64,000 bases of DNA from Roseibium sp. GTDB lineage: Bacteria; Pseudomonadota; Alphaproteobacteria; Rhizobiales; Stappiaceae. Below are positions 1 through 10,193 of this stretch, piece by piece; within the stretch, counting starts at the first letter, position 1; each line of letters opens with the position of its first letter. The DNA lies in contig JAEPML010000002.1 in NCBI GenBank assembly GCA_017643925.1, forward strand, positions 1 to 64,000, in the 5' to 3' direction. The notes under the pieces are model-generated. The model saw only the letters and a list, made by a program, of their open reading frames with translations, was not told where the DNA came from and searched no databases. The position numbers and the translations under genes were made by a program.

Positions 1-3000
1 CTCGTAGCTGGTGTGCCAGATGACCTCGTCATCCACCAGACACACATCAACATGATCAATCGGCAGAAGGTTCTCGATCTCGGCCTTGACCGAACGCAGT
101 GCCGACCGGATCTCGACCTGCCCGGCATGCGCGCCGTCAGTGCGCCTGAGCGGGCCTATGCCCTCGATCTGCTGGCGCACGGTGTTGAGAAGCAGAGCGC
201 CTACCGCCCGGCCATCAAGGTCCTGCGGGCCTCGCTTGCGCTTCAGGAAAACGCCAATCTGCGTCGTCGATATGAACAGCTGATCGCAGAACACGGCTTT
301 CGCATTGTTGACCACCAGGTCGATTCCGACAGTGCATCTCCCCGGATCTGCCTTGTGTTTTCACAGGCCCTCGCGCGCGGTGAAGACTATGCACCCTATG
401 TCACGGTGAACAGTGACAAGACGGTGTCGGTTGAAGCGGAAGGTCAGCAGGTCTGCGCCGATGGCCTGGAACACGGTGTTCGCTACGAGGTAACAGCCAG
501 AAGCGGTCTACCTGCTGCTGACGGTGAAAAGCTGGAGAAATCCGCCAAGCTCTCGATTTATGTCAAGGACCGCTCTCCAAGCGTGAATTTCCTCAGCAGA
601 TCCTACGTTCTGCCTTCCGGAGGCAACCCGACCATCCCGATCGTTTCGGTCAATTCGACCGAAGTCGAGACGTCGATCTACCGGGTTGGAAACAGATCGG
701 TTGCCGACATTCTGCGAGACAACAAGTTTCTGCGTCAGCTCGACTCCTACCAGCAGGACCAGCTTGAGGACGAACTCGGAGAAAAGGTCTGGACCGGTAT
801 CGTTGAAACCGAAAACCGCCTCAATCAGGACATTACAACGGCAATTCCGATCACAGAAACGGGCCTGGAATTGAAGCCTGGCGTCTATGCCATGACTGCC
901 CGGTCGAAACTGGACACGCAAAACCGTTGGGGAACACAGGCAACGCAGTGGTTCCTCGTGTCCGATCTGGGGCTGACCGCACTTTCCGGCGACAACGGAA
1001 TTGCGGCCAACATCCGTTCGCTTTCCACGGCAAAGGCGCTGTCGGACGTCAGTGTGCGTCTATTGGCGGTCAATAATGAGATTCTGGCGGAAGGCAAGAG
1101 CAATGCCGAGGGCTTTGTTGAGTTTCCGGTCGGAATGATCCGGGGCAGGGGCGGCCGGGCACCCGGCGTTCTTGTTGCTGAGACTTCGGACGGTGACTAT
1201 TCCTTCCTCGACATGCGCAAGCCGGCATTTGACCTGTCCGATCGTGGTGTCGAAGGACGCCCTGCACCTGGACCGCTCGACGTTTTCGCCTGGACCGACA
1301 GGGGCATCTACAAGGCGGGGGAAACCGTTCACGCCCAGGCGCTGCTGAGAAACTCAAAGGCCGTTGCGCAAGAAGACTTCCCGTTGACCTTCGTCTTTGA
1401 CCGTCCGGACGGTGTCGAGCATGCCCGCTACACCGTTGCCGACGGCGGATTGGGAGGGCACCTGCAGGATCTGACGCTTTCACAGTCGTCCCAGCAGGGG
1501 ATCTGGTCCTGGCGGGTCCTGGCTGATCCGAAGGGGAGTGCCATTGCCCAGGGCACGTTCATGGTCGAGGACTATCAGCCCGAGCGGGTCGATTTTGATC
1601 TGGAAACAAGTGCAACCGCATTCAGCCGAACCTCGCCGACGGCACTGTCGCTGGAGGCGAAATACCTCTACGGGTCTCCCGCCAGCGGCCAGAAACTGGA
1701 AGGCGATATCATCGTCCGTCCGGTGCACAGGCTGGAGGCCTATCCCGGCTACCTGTTCGGACTGGAAGATTCGGAAACCTATTCCCAGCGCGATTCCATA
1801 TCGGCTGGTCTGAAGACGGATGCCGAAGGCAAGTTGTCTTTTGACGTGTCTCTGCCCAATCTTCCGGAAACCACGCTGCTTTACGATGCACGGCTGATTG
1901 CACTCCTTGTGGAAGCGGGCGGGCGCTACGTGGAACGCGACTTGGATCTGCCGGTTGCGCTGGACGGCCCGCGCATCGGTGTGAAACCGGCATTCGACGG
2001 AGACGTTGAGGAAGGCGGACCGGCCGACTTTTCCGTCATCGTTATCGGTGACACCGGGAAAGAGCAGGCTGGTTCGGACCTGAAATGGAACCTCTCGAAG
2101 GTCGACCGTCGTTACCAATGGTACCGGTATGACGGCCGCTGGGCCTATGAGCCCATCACGACAACGCGGCGTGTGGCCAGCGGCGAGCTGGACACGGCTC
2201 CGGGTAATCCCGGCCAATTGTCATTGCCGGTCGAATGGGGCGAGTACAGGCTTGAAATCGAGGGCAGCGGATCGCTCCAGACGGCAACCAGCGTGACCTT
2301 CCATGCGGGCTGGTATGCCGCCGATTCCACCTCCGACACGCCGGACTATCTCGAAGTCGGTCTTGACCGGAACCGCTACAAGTCAGGTGACATCGCGAAA
2401 TTGCGCCTGAAGCCGCAGATGGCAGGGATCGCGGTTGTCAACGTTGTCTCGGGAGGCTTGCTGTCCAGCCAGACCGTTGAAGTCACTGCCGAAGAAACCG
2501 AGGTCGAAATCCCGGTCGGCGACGATTGGGGGGCGGGTGCCTATATCACCGCAAGCCTTTACCGGCCCATGGATCTTGATCAGAACCGCATGCCTTCAAG
2601 GGCTGTCGGGCTGTCCTGGTTGCAGGTCGATCCGGGTGACCGGGTCCTGAACGTGGAGATATCGGCTCCGGAAAAGATCCTTCCTGAAACCACGCTGGAT
2701 GTGCCCATTCGGCTTGCCGGTCTTGAGACAGGCACAAAAGCCTATCTCACGGTCGCTGCAGTGGATGTCGGCATCCTCAATCTGACAGGTTACAAGACGC
2801 CCGATCCCGACAGCTGGTATTTCGGTCAGCGTCGGCTTGGAACGGATATCCGTGATCTCTACGGTCAGCTGATTGACCGGACTGCCGGAACGCTGGGCCG
2901 CGTGCGGTCTGGCGGCGATGCCATGGCCAACCGCCTGGACGCGCCTCCACCTGACGAGGAGCCGGTTGCCCTCTTCTCCGGACTTGTAGAAGTCGGCGAT

Positions 3001-4968
3001 AACGGCGAAGCAACGGTCTCCTTCGACATCCCGGCATTCAATGGTGCCTTGAAGCTGATGGTTGTCGCGTGGACCAGGGACGGGGTCGGGCACGCCGACA
3101 GCGAGGTCAAGGTTCGCGCTCCTGTCGTCATGACATCTAGTCTGCCAGCGTTTCTTGCTCCGGGGGACCAGTCACGTCTTGCACTGGAACTCGACAATGT
3201 CGATGGCGTCTCCGGAGAATATGAGCTCGAGTTGAGCGCAAGCGAAGGCGTCTTCCTGGACGGTGACAGCGCGCAGACGCGCAAGCTGGATCTTCAGCAG
3301 GGCAAGAAAGTCCTGTCCATTCTGCCGGTGTCGGCCGGGGCGTCGCCCCATGAGGGCGAAATCGTCGCCTCGCTGACCGGACCTGATGGATCGCAATTCG
3401 TCAAACGCATGCGGCTGGACGTCAGGGACACTCAGCCGGAAGTCGTTCGACGGTCCTCCTTCCAACTTGCCGCTGGTGGCACACTGAACCTGACCGCAGA
3501 CAGCTTCGACGGACTTCGGGCCGACACGGTTGACGTCACGCTTGCGGCGGGGGGAGCGGCCAGCATCGACGTCGCAGGGCTGCTTGCGGCGCTGGATCGC
3601 TATCCCTATGGCTGCACGGAGCAGACAACCAGTCGGGCGCTGCCGCTTCTCTATCTGAGCGAGGTTGCGGAAGCGGCCGGGCTTGGCGGGGACAGTGCCA
3701 TTCGCGGCCGGGTGGTCAAGGCAATAGCCGCGGTGTTGGCAAACCAGTCCTCTTCGGGCGACTTCGGATTGTGGAACAGTTACGGGGATGGTGACACATG
3801 GCTTGATGCCTATGTCACCGATTTCCTGACACGTGCCCGGGAGAAGGGATACAAGGTCCCTGATCTTGCGTTCACCACTGCGCTCGACAATCTTGAAAAT
3901 CGCATGGCCTACGCCTCCGATTTCCAGAATGGCGGCGAAGGTGTCGCCTATGCCCTTTATGTGCTCGCCCGCAACGGTCGGGCCTCGATGGGTGATCTGA
4001 GATACTATCTCGATGCCAAACTGGATAGTTTTGCGACCCCTCTCGCCAAGGCTCAACTGGCGGCAAGTCTCGCGCTTTACGGAGAGCAGGAACGCGCCAC
4101 AACGGGTTTCAATGCGGCCCTGGGCTCTTTGCCCTCCGAAAAGCCGACCGTATATCGAAGCGACTACGGCTCCATCCTGCGCGACAGCGCTGCGGTGACT
4201 GATTACGTGGTCACGGCTTCCATGGGAGACAAAATGACCGGTGAGGCCGTCGATATCCTGAAATCGGCGCAGGCCCGCACGGCGAATCGATCCACCCAGG
4301 ACATGGCATGGTTGCTTCTCGCAGCCCGGTCACTGAACGAGTCGGCCGAAAAGGCGAAAATTTCGGTGCGGGGTCAGGAAACGGCTGGTCGGCTGGCCTG
4401 GTCCCTGAAGGGGAGCGAGATCGCAAAAGACGCAGCAAGCGTCATCAACAACGGCGATGCCTCGGAAAACCTGTTGGTCTCGGTTGTTGGGCAACCCCTG
4501 TCTCCGGAACCTGCTGGTGGCAAGGACTATTCGATCGAACGCACGGTCTACGATCTGGATGGCAATCCGGTTGATCCGAGTGCCGTTCCTGTGAACACCC
4601 GGCTTGCGGTCGTTGTAACGGTCCGGGCGCTGACAAAACAGCCGGGTCGCCTGATGGTCGTCGACCGGCTGCCGGCGGGTCTAGCAATAGACAATCCACG
4701 CCTCGTCCGGTCGGGAGACCTTGGCGGGCTTGATTTCCTGAGCACCATCGACCAGCCCGAACACTCCGCATTCTATACGGACCGGTTCGAAGTGGCCGTG
4801 GACCAGACCAGGTGGAGTAACCAGGAATTGACCTTCGCGTACCTGGCCCGTGCAGCGACACCGGGGACTTTTGCCCATCCTCCGGCATCGGTTGAAGATA
4901 TGTACAGACCGGACCGGCGGGCGATCACCGCGACCTCCGAGTTCGTGGTGCTCGGACCGACGCGTTAG
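1..4968 (+). CDS. Bacterial alpha-2-macroglobulin family protein (5' partial)
   Basis: Large secreted or periplasmic bait-and-trap protease inhibitor thought to guard the envelope. The reading frame is open to base 1, so the start and any signal peptide lie upstream; the first internal start is a GTG at 13, and about 1650 residues are visible. The thioester motif YGCTEQT is intact, with its Cys codon at 3613-3615, so covalent capture of proteases should be possible. MG-type beta domains fill the first two thirds and an alpha-helical thioester domain follows the CTEQ motif. The stop is 10 bases before pbpC. The pairing with pbpC is a well-known arrangement in Proteobacteria (yfhM-pbpC in E. 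coli) and suggests a joint role in repairing a breached envelope. Confidence 0.93.
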   Translation, partial: LVAGVPDDLVIHQTHINMINRQKVLDLGLDRTQCRPDLDLPGMRAVSAPERAYALDLLAHGVEKQSAYRPAIKVLRASLALQENANLRRRYEQLIAEHGFRIVDHQVDSDSASPRICLVFSQALARGEDYAPYVTVNSDKTVSVEAEGQQVCADGLEHGVRYEVTARSGLPAADGEKLEKSAKLSIYVKDRSPSVNFLSRSYVLPSGGNPTIPIVSVNSTEVETSIYRVGNRSVADILRDNKFLRQLDSYQQDQLEDELGEKVWTGIVETENRLNQDITTAIPITETGLELKPGVYAMTARSKLDTQNRWGTQATQWFLVSDLGLTALSGDNGIAANIRSLSTAKALSDVSVRLLAVNNEILAEGKSNAEGFVEFPVGMIRGRGGRAPGVLVAETSDGDYSFLDMRKPAFDLSDRGVEGRPAPGPLDVFAWTDRGIYKAGETVHAQALLRNSKAVAQEDFPLTFVFDRPDGVEHARYTVADGGLGGHLQDLTLSQSSQQGIWSWRVLADPKGSAIAQGTFMVEDYQPERVDFDLETSATAFSRTSPTALSLEAKYLYGSPASGQKLEGDIIVRPVHRLEAYPGYLFGLEDSETYSQRDSISAGLKTDAEGKLSFDVSLPNLPETTLLYDARLIALLVEAGGRYVERDLDLPVALDGPRIGVKPAFDGDVEEGGPADFSVIVIGDTGKEQAGSDLKWNLSKVDRRYQWYRYDGRWAYEPITTTRRVASGELDTAPGNPGQLSLPVEWGEYRLEIEGSGSLQTATSVTFHAGWYAADSTSDTPDYLEVGLDRNRYKSGDIAKLRLKPQMAGIAVVNVVSGGLLSSQTVEVTAEETEVEIPVGDDWGAGAYITASLYRPMDLDQNRMPSRAVGLSWLQVDPGDRVLNVEISAPEKILPETTLDVPIRLAGLETGTKAYLTVAAVDVGILNLTGYKTPDPDSWYFGQRRLGTDIRDLYGQLIDRTAGTLGRVRSGGDAMANRLDAPPPDEEPVALFSGLVEVGDNGEATVSFDIPAFNGALKLMVVAWTRDGVGHADSEVKVRAPVVMTSSLPAFLAPGDQSRLALELDNVDGVSGEYELELSASEGVFLDGDSAQTRKLDLQQGKKVLSILPVSAGASPHEGEIVASLTGPDGSQFVKRMRLDVRDTQPEVVRRSSFQLAAGGTLNLTADSFDGLRADTVDVTLAAGGAASIDVAGLLAALDRYPYGCTEQTTSRALPLLYLSEVAEAAGLGGDSAIRGRVVKAIAAVLANQSSSGDFGLWNSYGDGDTWLDAYVTDFLTRAREKGYKVPDLAFTTALDNLENRMAYASDFQNGGEGVAYALYVLARNGRASMGDLRYYLDAKLDSFATPLAKAQLAASLALYGEQERATTGFNAALGSLPSEKPTVYRSDYGSILRDSAAVTDYVVTASMGDKMTGEAVDILKSAQARTANRSTQDMAWLLLAARSLNESAEKAKISVRGQETAGRLAWSLKGSEIAKDAASVINNGDASENLLVSVVGQPLSPEPAGGKDYSIERTVYDLDGNPVDPSAVPVNTRLAVVVTVRALTKQPGRLMVVDRLPAGLAIDNPRLVRSGDLGGLDFLSTIDQPEHSAFYTDRFEVAVDQTRWSNQELTFAYLARAATPGTFAHPPASVEDMYRPDRRAITATSEFVVLGPTR

Positions 4969-4978
4969 GTCGGCCGCC

Positions 4979-7108
4979 ATGTCCGGAAGGTCAATGCGCA
5001 TGTGGCAGGTTGGCCGGCGATGGATTTTCATCGCTAGCCTCACCTTCACTGTTGCAGCGCTCGGGATTGGCTTGAAGGTGTACCGTGACTTCGGTGCACT
5101 GACCCAGCCGCCCCCAATCGCCGATCTCTCCCTTTCAGTTGTCGTGCTGGACCGCAATGACCAGCTTTTGAGAGCATTCACCAGTCAGGACGAAAAGTGG
5201 CGCCTGCCGATTGAGCTCAAGGACGTGGACCCGCTTTATCTGAAGATGCTGCTGGCCTTTGAGGACAAGAGGTTCTTCGAGCATGACGGAATAGATTTCA
5301 TCGCATTGGCGCGGTCCGGCCTGTCGAGTCTTCGCCAGGGGCGCATTGTTTCCGGTGGTTCGACGCTGACGATGCAGGTTGCCAGGCTGCTGAGTGAGAC
5401 ACCAACACGGACGCTTTCGCGAAAATACGACCAGATGCTCAGGGCCGTTCAGCTGGAGAAAACCTTCAGCAAGGACGAGATTTTGCAGATGTATCTCCTT
5501 CGGGCGCCGTTTGGCGGGAACCTTGAGGGGGTGCGGGCCGCGAGCCTGACCTGGCTGGGAAAGGAGCCTCGCCGTCTCACACCGGCTGAGGCCGCTCTTC
5601 TTGTTGCTTTGCCCCAAAGTCCTGAAGCGCGACGGCCAGACCGGGCGCCTGAGAATGCAAAGCGTGCGCGCAACCGCGTTCTTGAGCGCGCTGTCGCTGC
5701 CGGCGTTCTGACGGCCGAAGAAGCTTCCGCCGCGGCGAGGGAAGCTGTCCGGAACCGACGATTCGCCATGCCATTGATAGCTCCCCACGAAAGCCGGCGG
5801 GCAAGGCTCTCCGATAGGGATGCCGCAGTGCATCGGCTGACAATTGAGCGGGACCTCCAGGCATCGCTGGAAAAATTCGCGCGGCAAGGCATTGGAACCT
5901 ATGCGGAGCCGATTTCCCTGGCGATCATCGTGGCGGATCATCAAAGTGGCGAGATCCTTGCCAGCATCGGTTCTCCGGACCTGCTCAATGGCAGCCGCCT
6001 GGGTCACGTGGACATGACCCGTGCCAAACGTTCTCCCGGTTCAACCTTGAAGCCGTTCATCTACGGGCTCGCTTTTGAAGAAGGTATTGGTCTGCCCGAC
6101 AGCTTCATTGTCGATCGCGCCACGAATATCGGCGGTTATCAGCCAACCAATTTCGATCTGACCTACCAGGGCACCGTGACCCTGCGCGAAGCCTTGCAGC
6201 TGTCTCTCAACACGCCCGCGGTTCAGCTTCTGGAAGCCGTTGGACCGGCAAGGTTGATTGCACGATTGAAGAGGGCAGGCGTTCGGCCGGTCATCAAGGA
6301 TGACACTGCCCCGGGTTTGGCCATCAGTCTTGGGGGACTCGGGCTTTCCCTGAACGAGTTGACACAAACCTATGCCGCGCTTGCGCGGGGAGGGCGGCCT
6401 GTTTCCCTGCGTGTCTGTCGGCGGAACTGCGCGTCGGCGGCCACTGCGCCGGTCCCTGTGGCTGTGCTGTCCGCAAAGGCTTCCTGGTTTGTGGGAGACA
6501 TTCTGACGGGGCTTCCCCAGGCAACTGGAGCGGAAACGGGCGAGATCGCCTACAAGACGGGAACGGCCTATGGCTACAGGGACGCCTGGGCCCTGGGATT
6601 TGACGGTCGGCATACGGTTGGGATCTGGGTAGGGCGACCGGATGGGTCTCCCGTTCCAGGCCAGACCGGTGCAAAGTCGGCCGTTCCGCTGTTGTTTGGA
6701 GTCTTCCAGAAATTGGGGCCCAAGCGGGCACCAATGATAAAGGCGCCTCCCGAGGCACGGCTGGCGCTGGAAAGGGAAGTGCCAGGGCCTCTCAGGTTTG
6801 CCAGACTTCCCGGTCGGCCGGTGCAGGCGCAACAGGCTGAAGGTCTACAGATTGCTTACCCTCCGGATGGTGCCGAGCTGGACCTCGGATTGGTGGGTGC
6901 TTCGGGGGGGATAAACTCTTCTCAGCCGATGATCGTGAAGTTCAAGGGGGGAACGGCACCCTTTTCCATACTGGTCAATGGGGCACCCCTGCCTGAAAAG
7001 ACACGCAAGAGACAACTTGTCTGGCAACCCGATTCTCCGGGTTTCGCGAATGTGACCATCCTGGACGCAAAGGGTTCCAGTGCCAGGGTCTCGGTCCTGC
7101 TGCGCTGA
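4979..7108 (+). CDS. pbpC: Penicillin-binding protein 1C (bifunctional murein synthase)
   Basis: Builds peptidoglycan in the periplasm, with glycosyltransferase and transpeptidase domains on one inner-membrane-anchored chain of about 709 residues. Near the N-terminus are a basic patch and one membrane segment (WIFIASLTFTVAALGIGL). A GT51 domain follows with the catalytic-Glu motif AFEDKRFFEHDG and GGSTLTMQ. The transpeptidase has the Ser-x-x-Lys box SPGSTLKPF, SLNTP as the SxN box, and KTGTAYG. The C-terminal 90 residues fit the PBP1C C-terminal domain. I chose the ATG at 4979, just after the macroglobulin stop; an ATG at 4994 is an alternative. The open frame reaching back to 4850 overlaps the macroglobulin and is unlikely to be used. 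Probably co-transcribed with that gene. Confidence 0.93.
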   Translation: MSGRSMRMWQVGRRWIFIASLTFTVAALGIGLKVYRDFGALTQPPPIADLSLSVVVLDRNDQLLRAFTSQDEKWRLPIELKDVDPLYLKMLLAFEDKRFFEHDGIDFIALARSGLSSLRQGRIVSGGSTLTMQVARLLSETPTRTLSRKYDQMLRAVQLEKTFSKDEILQMYLLRAPFGGNLEGVRAASLTWLGKEPRRLTPAEAALLVALPQSPEARRPDRAPENAKRARNRVLERAVAAGVLTAEEASAAAREAVRNRRFAMPLIAPHESRRARLSDRDAAVHRLTIERDLQASLEKFARQGIGTYAEPISLAIIVADHQSGEILASIGSPDLLNGSRLGHVDMTRAKRSPGSTLKPFIYGLAFEEGIGLPDSFIVDRATNIGGYQPTNFDLTYQGTVTLREALQLSLNTPAVQLLEAVGPARLIARLKRAGVRPVIKDDTAPGLAISLGGLGLSLNELTQTYAALARGGRPVSLRVCRRNCASAATAPVPVAVLSAKASWFVGDILTGLPQATGAETGEIAYKTGTAYGYRDAWALGFDGRHTVGIWVGRPDGSPVPGQTGAKSAVPLLFGVFQKLGPKRAPMIKAPPEARLALEREVPGPLRFARLPGRPVQAQQAEGLQIAYPPDGAELDLGLVGASGGINSSQPMIVKFKGGTAPFSILVNGAPLPEKTRKRQLVWQPDSPGFANVTILDAKGSSARVSVLLR

Positions 7109-7660
7109 CGCTGTGTACGAGACCCGCTTCAAGTTCCTGCCGCGCGAGAGATCGAATCGATTTCGATCGGGCCTGGATAAAGTGGCCATTCGGAACGGGT
7201 CATAAGCGCGAATCTGATTCCAGCCTTGGCAACCCGAAAGTGACATCACCAACAGTGACTGACCCTGACGACTGCCAATCCTCCGTCCGTATGCAGGTCT
7301 CAAACACGATTCTGCCCGGTTGGTTGAAGAAGAAATGCCGTAGCGTCAATGGCGGTTTGCGCCCGGTTTTGCAGGCGAGTTTCCCTGAAATTCCTAACAG
7401 TTTCTAAAGATCACCCCTGATTTTGTGACATTCGCGCAACACCGGTTTTTGAAAACAGCCCCAACCCGGGGGTCAGGCTGCATTCGGTGTTGAACCGGGA
7501 AACTGGATGCGTATGGTCACAACTGCGAGCGGCTTCGGGCCGCACTGGTTTGCATGCCTCGGACATCCAACCTCCGGTCGGAAGCAAACACAGAAAAAAT
7601 TCGCGGGGACAATGGCGCTTCTTTCTTGTGCCAATTGATATGACTGATTGGAGGTCAGAT
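7109..7660. other. Intergenic region upstream of the porin gene
   Basis: This 552-base stretch has no convincing gene and probably holds the porin promoter and a long 5' leader. A perfect 7-base inverted repeat, GATCGAA/TTCGATC with a 5-base centre, lies at 7150-7168, 42 bases after the pbpC stop. A GGAGG ribosome-binding site is at 7650-7654. An open frame from 7487 runs into the porin, but it lacks a ribosome-binding site and would place a non-secretory stretch before the signal peptide. I see no clear -35/-10 pair. Confidence 0.5.
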
Positions 7661-8800
7661 ATGAAACTTTTTAAGAGCATCATGCTCGGTGCAGCAGCAG
7701 CCGCTACTGCTACCGCTGCTCAAGCAGCCGATCTTCCGGTTGCTCCGGAGCCGGTCGACTACGTTCGCGTCTGTGACGCTTACGGCGCACGCTTCTACTA
7801 CATCCCGGGCACCGAAACCTGCCTGCGTGTAGGCGGCCGTGTTCGTACTCAGTTCGTTGTCAACAACGTTCTGGACGACGGCAACTGGGGCACTCGTGAC
7901 TCCGACGGCTACTCCTGGCTGGCACGTGGTTACCTGTACCTCGACGCTCGCACAGCTACCGAATTCGGTACCCTGCGCGCATACGCTTCCATGTACTGGT
8001 CCGACACCAACGGCTCAACCAGCGCTACCATGGATAACGCCTACATCCAGTGGGGCGGTCTGACGGCTGGTCGTCTCGGTTCTAACTTCGACATCTACAC
8101 CGGTCAGGTGTTCGTCGGTGTCGTAGGTCGTGACTGGTCGGATAAAACCCTCAACCAGTTGGCTTACACCGCTGCATTCGGCAACGGCTTCTCCGCTACG
8201 ATCGCTATCGAAGACCGTTCTCCGCGTGAGTCCGGCAACTACGGCGGCACTCGTATGCCTGACATCGTAGCTGCTCTCGGCGTATCCCAGGGCTGGGGTT
8301 CTGCACAGCTTTCCGGTGCTCTGCACCAGGTTTACCCGAACACTGCTTTCAACCAGACCAACACCACTGGTACTGAAGACAGCATGGGCTGGGCAATCGG
8401 CGCTGGCGTGAAGTTCAACCTGCCGATGGCGAACTCCGGTTCCAACATCTACTTCCAGGGCTTCTACGCTGACGGCGCTCTGTCCTACATGGGCAACCAG
8501 GCTGGCGTTTCCGATTACGCAACCAACGGCGACACCAACACCGGTTGGTCCCTGTCCGGTGGTGCTTACATCCAGGCAACTTCCACAATCGGTCTTGCAC
8601 TCGACGGTTCTTACTCCGACATCGACGTCAAGAACAACGGCAACGACGTAACCCGCTGGGCTATCGACGGTTCCGTACAGTGGGAGCCGGTCTCTGGCTT
8701 CGTAATGGGTGCAGACGTTGGTTACGCCAACACCGACACCTCTAACGTTGGCGACGTTGACGAACTGCTGTTCGGTGTACGTCTGCAGCGCACCTTCTAA
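7661..8800 (+). CDS. Outer-membrane porin (alphaproteobacterial Omp2-type)
   Basis: Beta-barrel porin of 379 residues that forms a diffusion channel in the outer membrane. A signal peptide (KLFKSIMLGAAAAATAT, cleaved after AQA) is followed by the two-cysteine segment VCDAYGARFYYIPGTETC, typical of Hyphomicrobiales porins. Many short Gly/aromatic-rich strands follow, and the chain ends LFGVRLQRTF with the terminal Phe used for BAM recognition. The start at 7661 has GGAGG 6 bases upstream. Codon use is strongly biased (CGT, GTT, CTG, GGC), unlike its neighbours, as expected for a very highly expressed gene. A strong terminator follows directly. The gene is transcribed alone. Confidence 0.92.
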   Translation: MKLFKSIMLGAAAAATATAAQAADLPVAPEPVDYVRVCDAYGARFYYIPGTETCLRVGGRVRTQFVVNNVLDDGNWGTRDSDGYSWLARGYLYLDARTATEFGTLRAYASMYWSDTNGSTSATMDNAYIQWGGLTAGRLGSNFDIYTGQVFVGVVGRDWSDKTLNQLAYTAAFGNGFSATIAIEDRSPRESGNYGGTRMPDIVAALGVSQGWGSAQLSGALHQVYPNTAFNQTNTTGTEDSMGWAIGAGVKFNLPMANSGSNIYFQGFYADGALSYMGNQAGVSDYATNGDTNTGWSLSGGAYIQATSTIGLALDGSYSDIDVKNNGNDVTRWAIDGSVQWEPVSGFVMGADVGYANTDTSNVGDVDELLFGVRLQRTF

Positions 8801-8826
8801 TCAACCCTCTCACGAGGTTTGATGGG

Positions 8827-8857
8827 AAACCCGGCGGAAACGCCGGGTTTCTTTTTG
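8827..8857 (+). terminator. Rho-independent terminator of the porin gene
   Basis: A perfect 10-base stem, AAACCCGGCG / CGCCGGGTTT, closes on a GAAA tetraloop and is followed by CTTTTTG. It starts 27 bases after the porin stop. Confidence 0.9.
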
Positions 8858-8984
8858 TTTGAAGACCGAGTTCATGATCGCTCAAGATGATCAGTCGATC
8901 AGGAGTGCGGGTCTGAGCAGGCCCTGCCTGTCAGTTCAAGAGACCACCCTTGCGTGGTTTCGTTTTGCCTGGGAGCAAAAAAAG

Positions 8985-9920
8985 CTACTGCGCGCAGTCT
9001 TTTAGGAATTTTCCGATGGCTTCATGGGTTTCCGGTTCCCACAAGACAGGTGCGTGACCCTGGCCCTCAATGATTTTCACCGTCGCATTCGGGTGGGTGT
9101 CCAACATGCGTTGGCAAGTCGCCTCACTCAGAATGTCGGAATGTTCACCGCGCAGCACGAGAACGGGCCTGTCGGTCAATCGATCGTACAATGGCCAGAG
9201 ATCCGGCATGAGTGTCGCGTCTTCCAGATTGTCCAGTTGCCTTGCCAATTGCGGATCATAATCAAGGACATACCGTCCATCGTGGCGAGAGGCGAGCTGT
9301 CCGGCAAGCTTCTGCCAATGCACATCGTCAAAACCTGGAAACTGTGGTCCAAGGGCAGACGCCATCATGTCGGCAATGTCGGCGAGAGCCGGATGTTGCA
9401 TATTGTGACCAAGCGAACCGGCAATTCGCTTTAGCCCTGTCATTTCGACGTCGGGTCCGATGTCATTGAAAATGACTGCCTTCATTCGGTCTGCACCATA
9501 TCGGTATGACATGGCCAGGCCGTGCAAGCCCCCCCGTGATGTGCCAAGAACAGCGAACCGGTCCAAACCCAGAAATTCTATGGCAGCGTCGATATCCTCG
9601 GCCTCGACGGCAAGTGAATAATTGTTCCAATCTGGGTCCCATGCACTCTTTCCACGTCCCCTGTAATCAAGGGCGAAGACGGGATGTTCCAATTGTTTCA
9701 GATAGTTGGCGACTTCCTGGAAATCACGGGTGTTTCTGGAAAGGCCAGGAAGACAAAGCACGGGCAAGGCGTTTTCTGTTGTCTGGTCCTGCCAGGTCTC
9801 TGGAAGCCAGGCGTCACCGGAGAGCACCAAGCCGTCTGGAGCGGTCCAGTTGAAGCTGACTGGTTCACCGTCTGAACTTCTCGCGAGTTTTCCGGCGAGT
9901 TCCTGCAAGGAAAGTGTCAT
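8985..9920 (-). CDS. Alpha/beta hydrolase
   Basis: Predicted cytosolic serine hydrolase of 311 residues with unknown substrate. The chain starts MTLSLQELAGKL, has HG-side loop elements (LPVLCLPGLSRNTRDF), the nucleophile elbow GTSRGG (GxSxG), the acid-bearing strand RPVLVLRGEHSDIL, and a catalytic His in EGQGHAPVLW. Length and domain order fit the AB_hydrolase_1 fold with no extra domain. The frame stays open far upstream, to 10712, but that part would overlap dapA on the other strand and has no homology-like content, so the ATG at 9918-9920 was chosen. It diverges from dapA across 273 bases. Confidence 0.85.
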   Translation of the reverse strand: MTLSLQELAGKLARSSDGEPVSFNWTAPDGLVLSGDAWLPETWQDQTTENALPVLCLPGLSRNTRDFQEVANYLKQLEHPVFALDYRGRGKSAWDPDWNNYSLAVEAEDIDAAIEFLGLDRFAVLGTSRGGLHGLAMSYRYGADRMKAVIFNDIGPDVEMTGLKRIAGSLGHNMQHPALADIADMMASALGPQFPGFDDVHWQKLAGQLASRHDGRYVLDYDPQLARQLDNLEDATLMPDLWPLYDRLTDRPVLVLRGEHSDILSEATCQRMLDTHPNATVKIIEGQGHAPVLWEPETHEAIGKFLKDCAQ

Positions 9921-10193
9921 ATTCTTTTCCGGCTCCGTTTCATTTCGTGTTTCTTCTGCCCGGATAATGTGGTTTCGATTTGGCTGGCAATTGCGGTTCC
10001 TGCCTGACCCGAGTCGACCGAACCGCCAGTGTCGCCAAAAAAACGCAATCGGCCAAAGAAATTTCGCGATGCGGCTCAAGAATACCATCGGGAGCATTGC
10101 TCCTTCTGCGGCAGATGAGTATGTTGCGCCTCCAGTGAATCCCGGTATCGTTTCGGCCGGTAAAGTACAAGTGTCATCCAAGAGGAAACCGCA

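Noticed and set aside
3172-4056. Long minus-strand open frame opposite the macroglobulin gene (294 codons)
   Set aside because: Shadow of a high-GC coding strand; no recognisable motif, membrane segment or ribosome-binding site.
5288-5330. Further GGAATA sites, for example at 5288, 21152, 26552 and 49610
   Set aside because: All lie inside coding sequence and lack a CGT element at 15-16 bases, so they were not counted as ECF promoters.
7150-7168. GATCGAA/TTCGATC inverted repeat after pbpC as an operator or terminator
   Set aside because: It has no T-run and is too far from the porin start to assign a role; mentioned only in the region entry.
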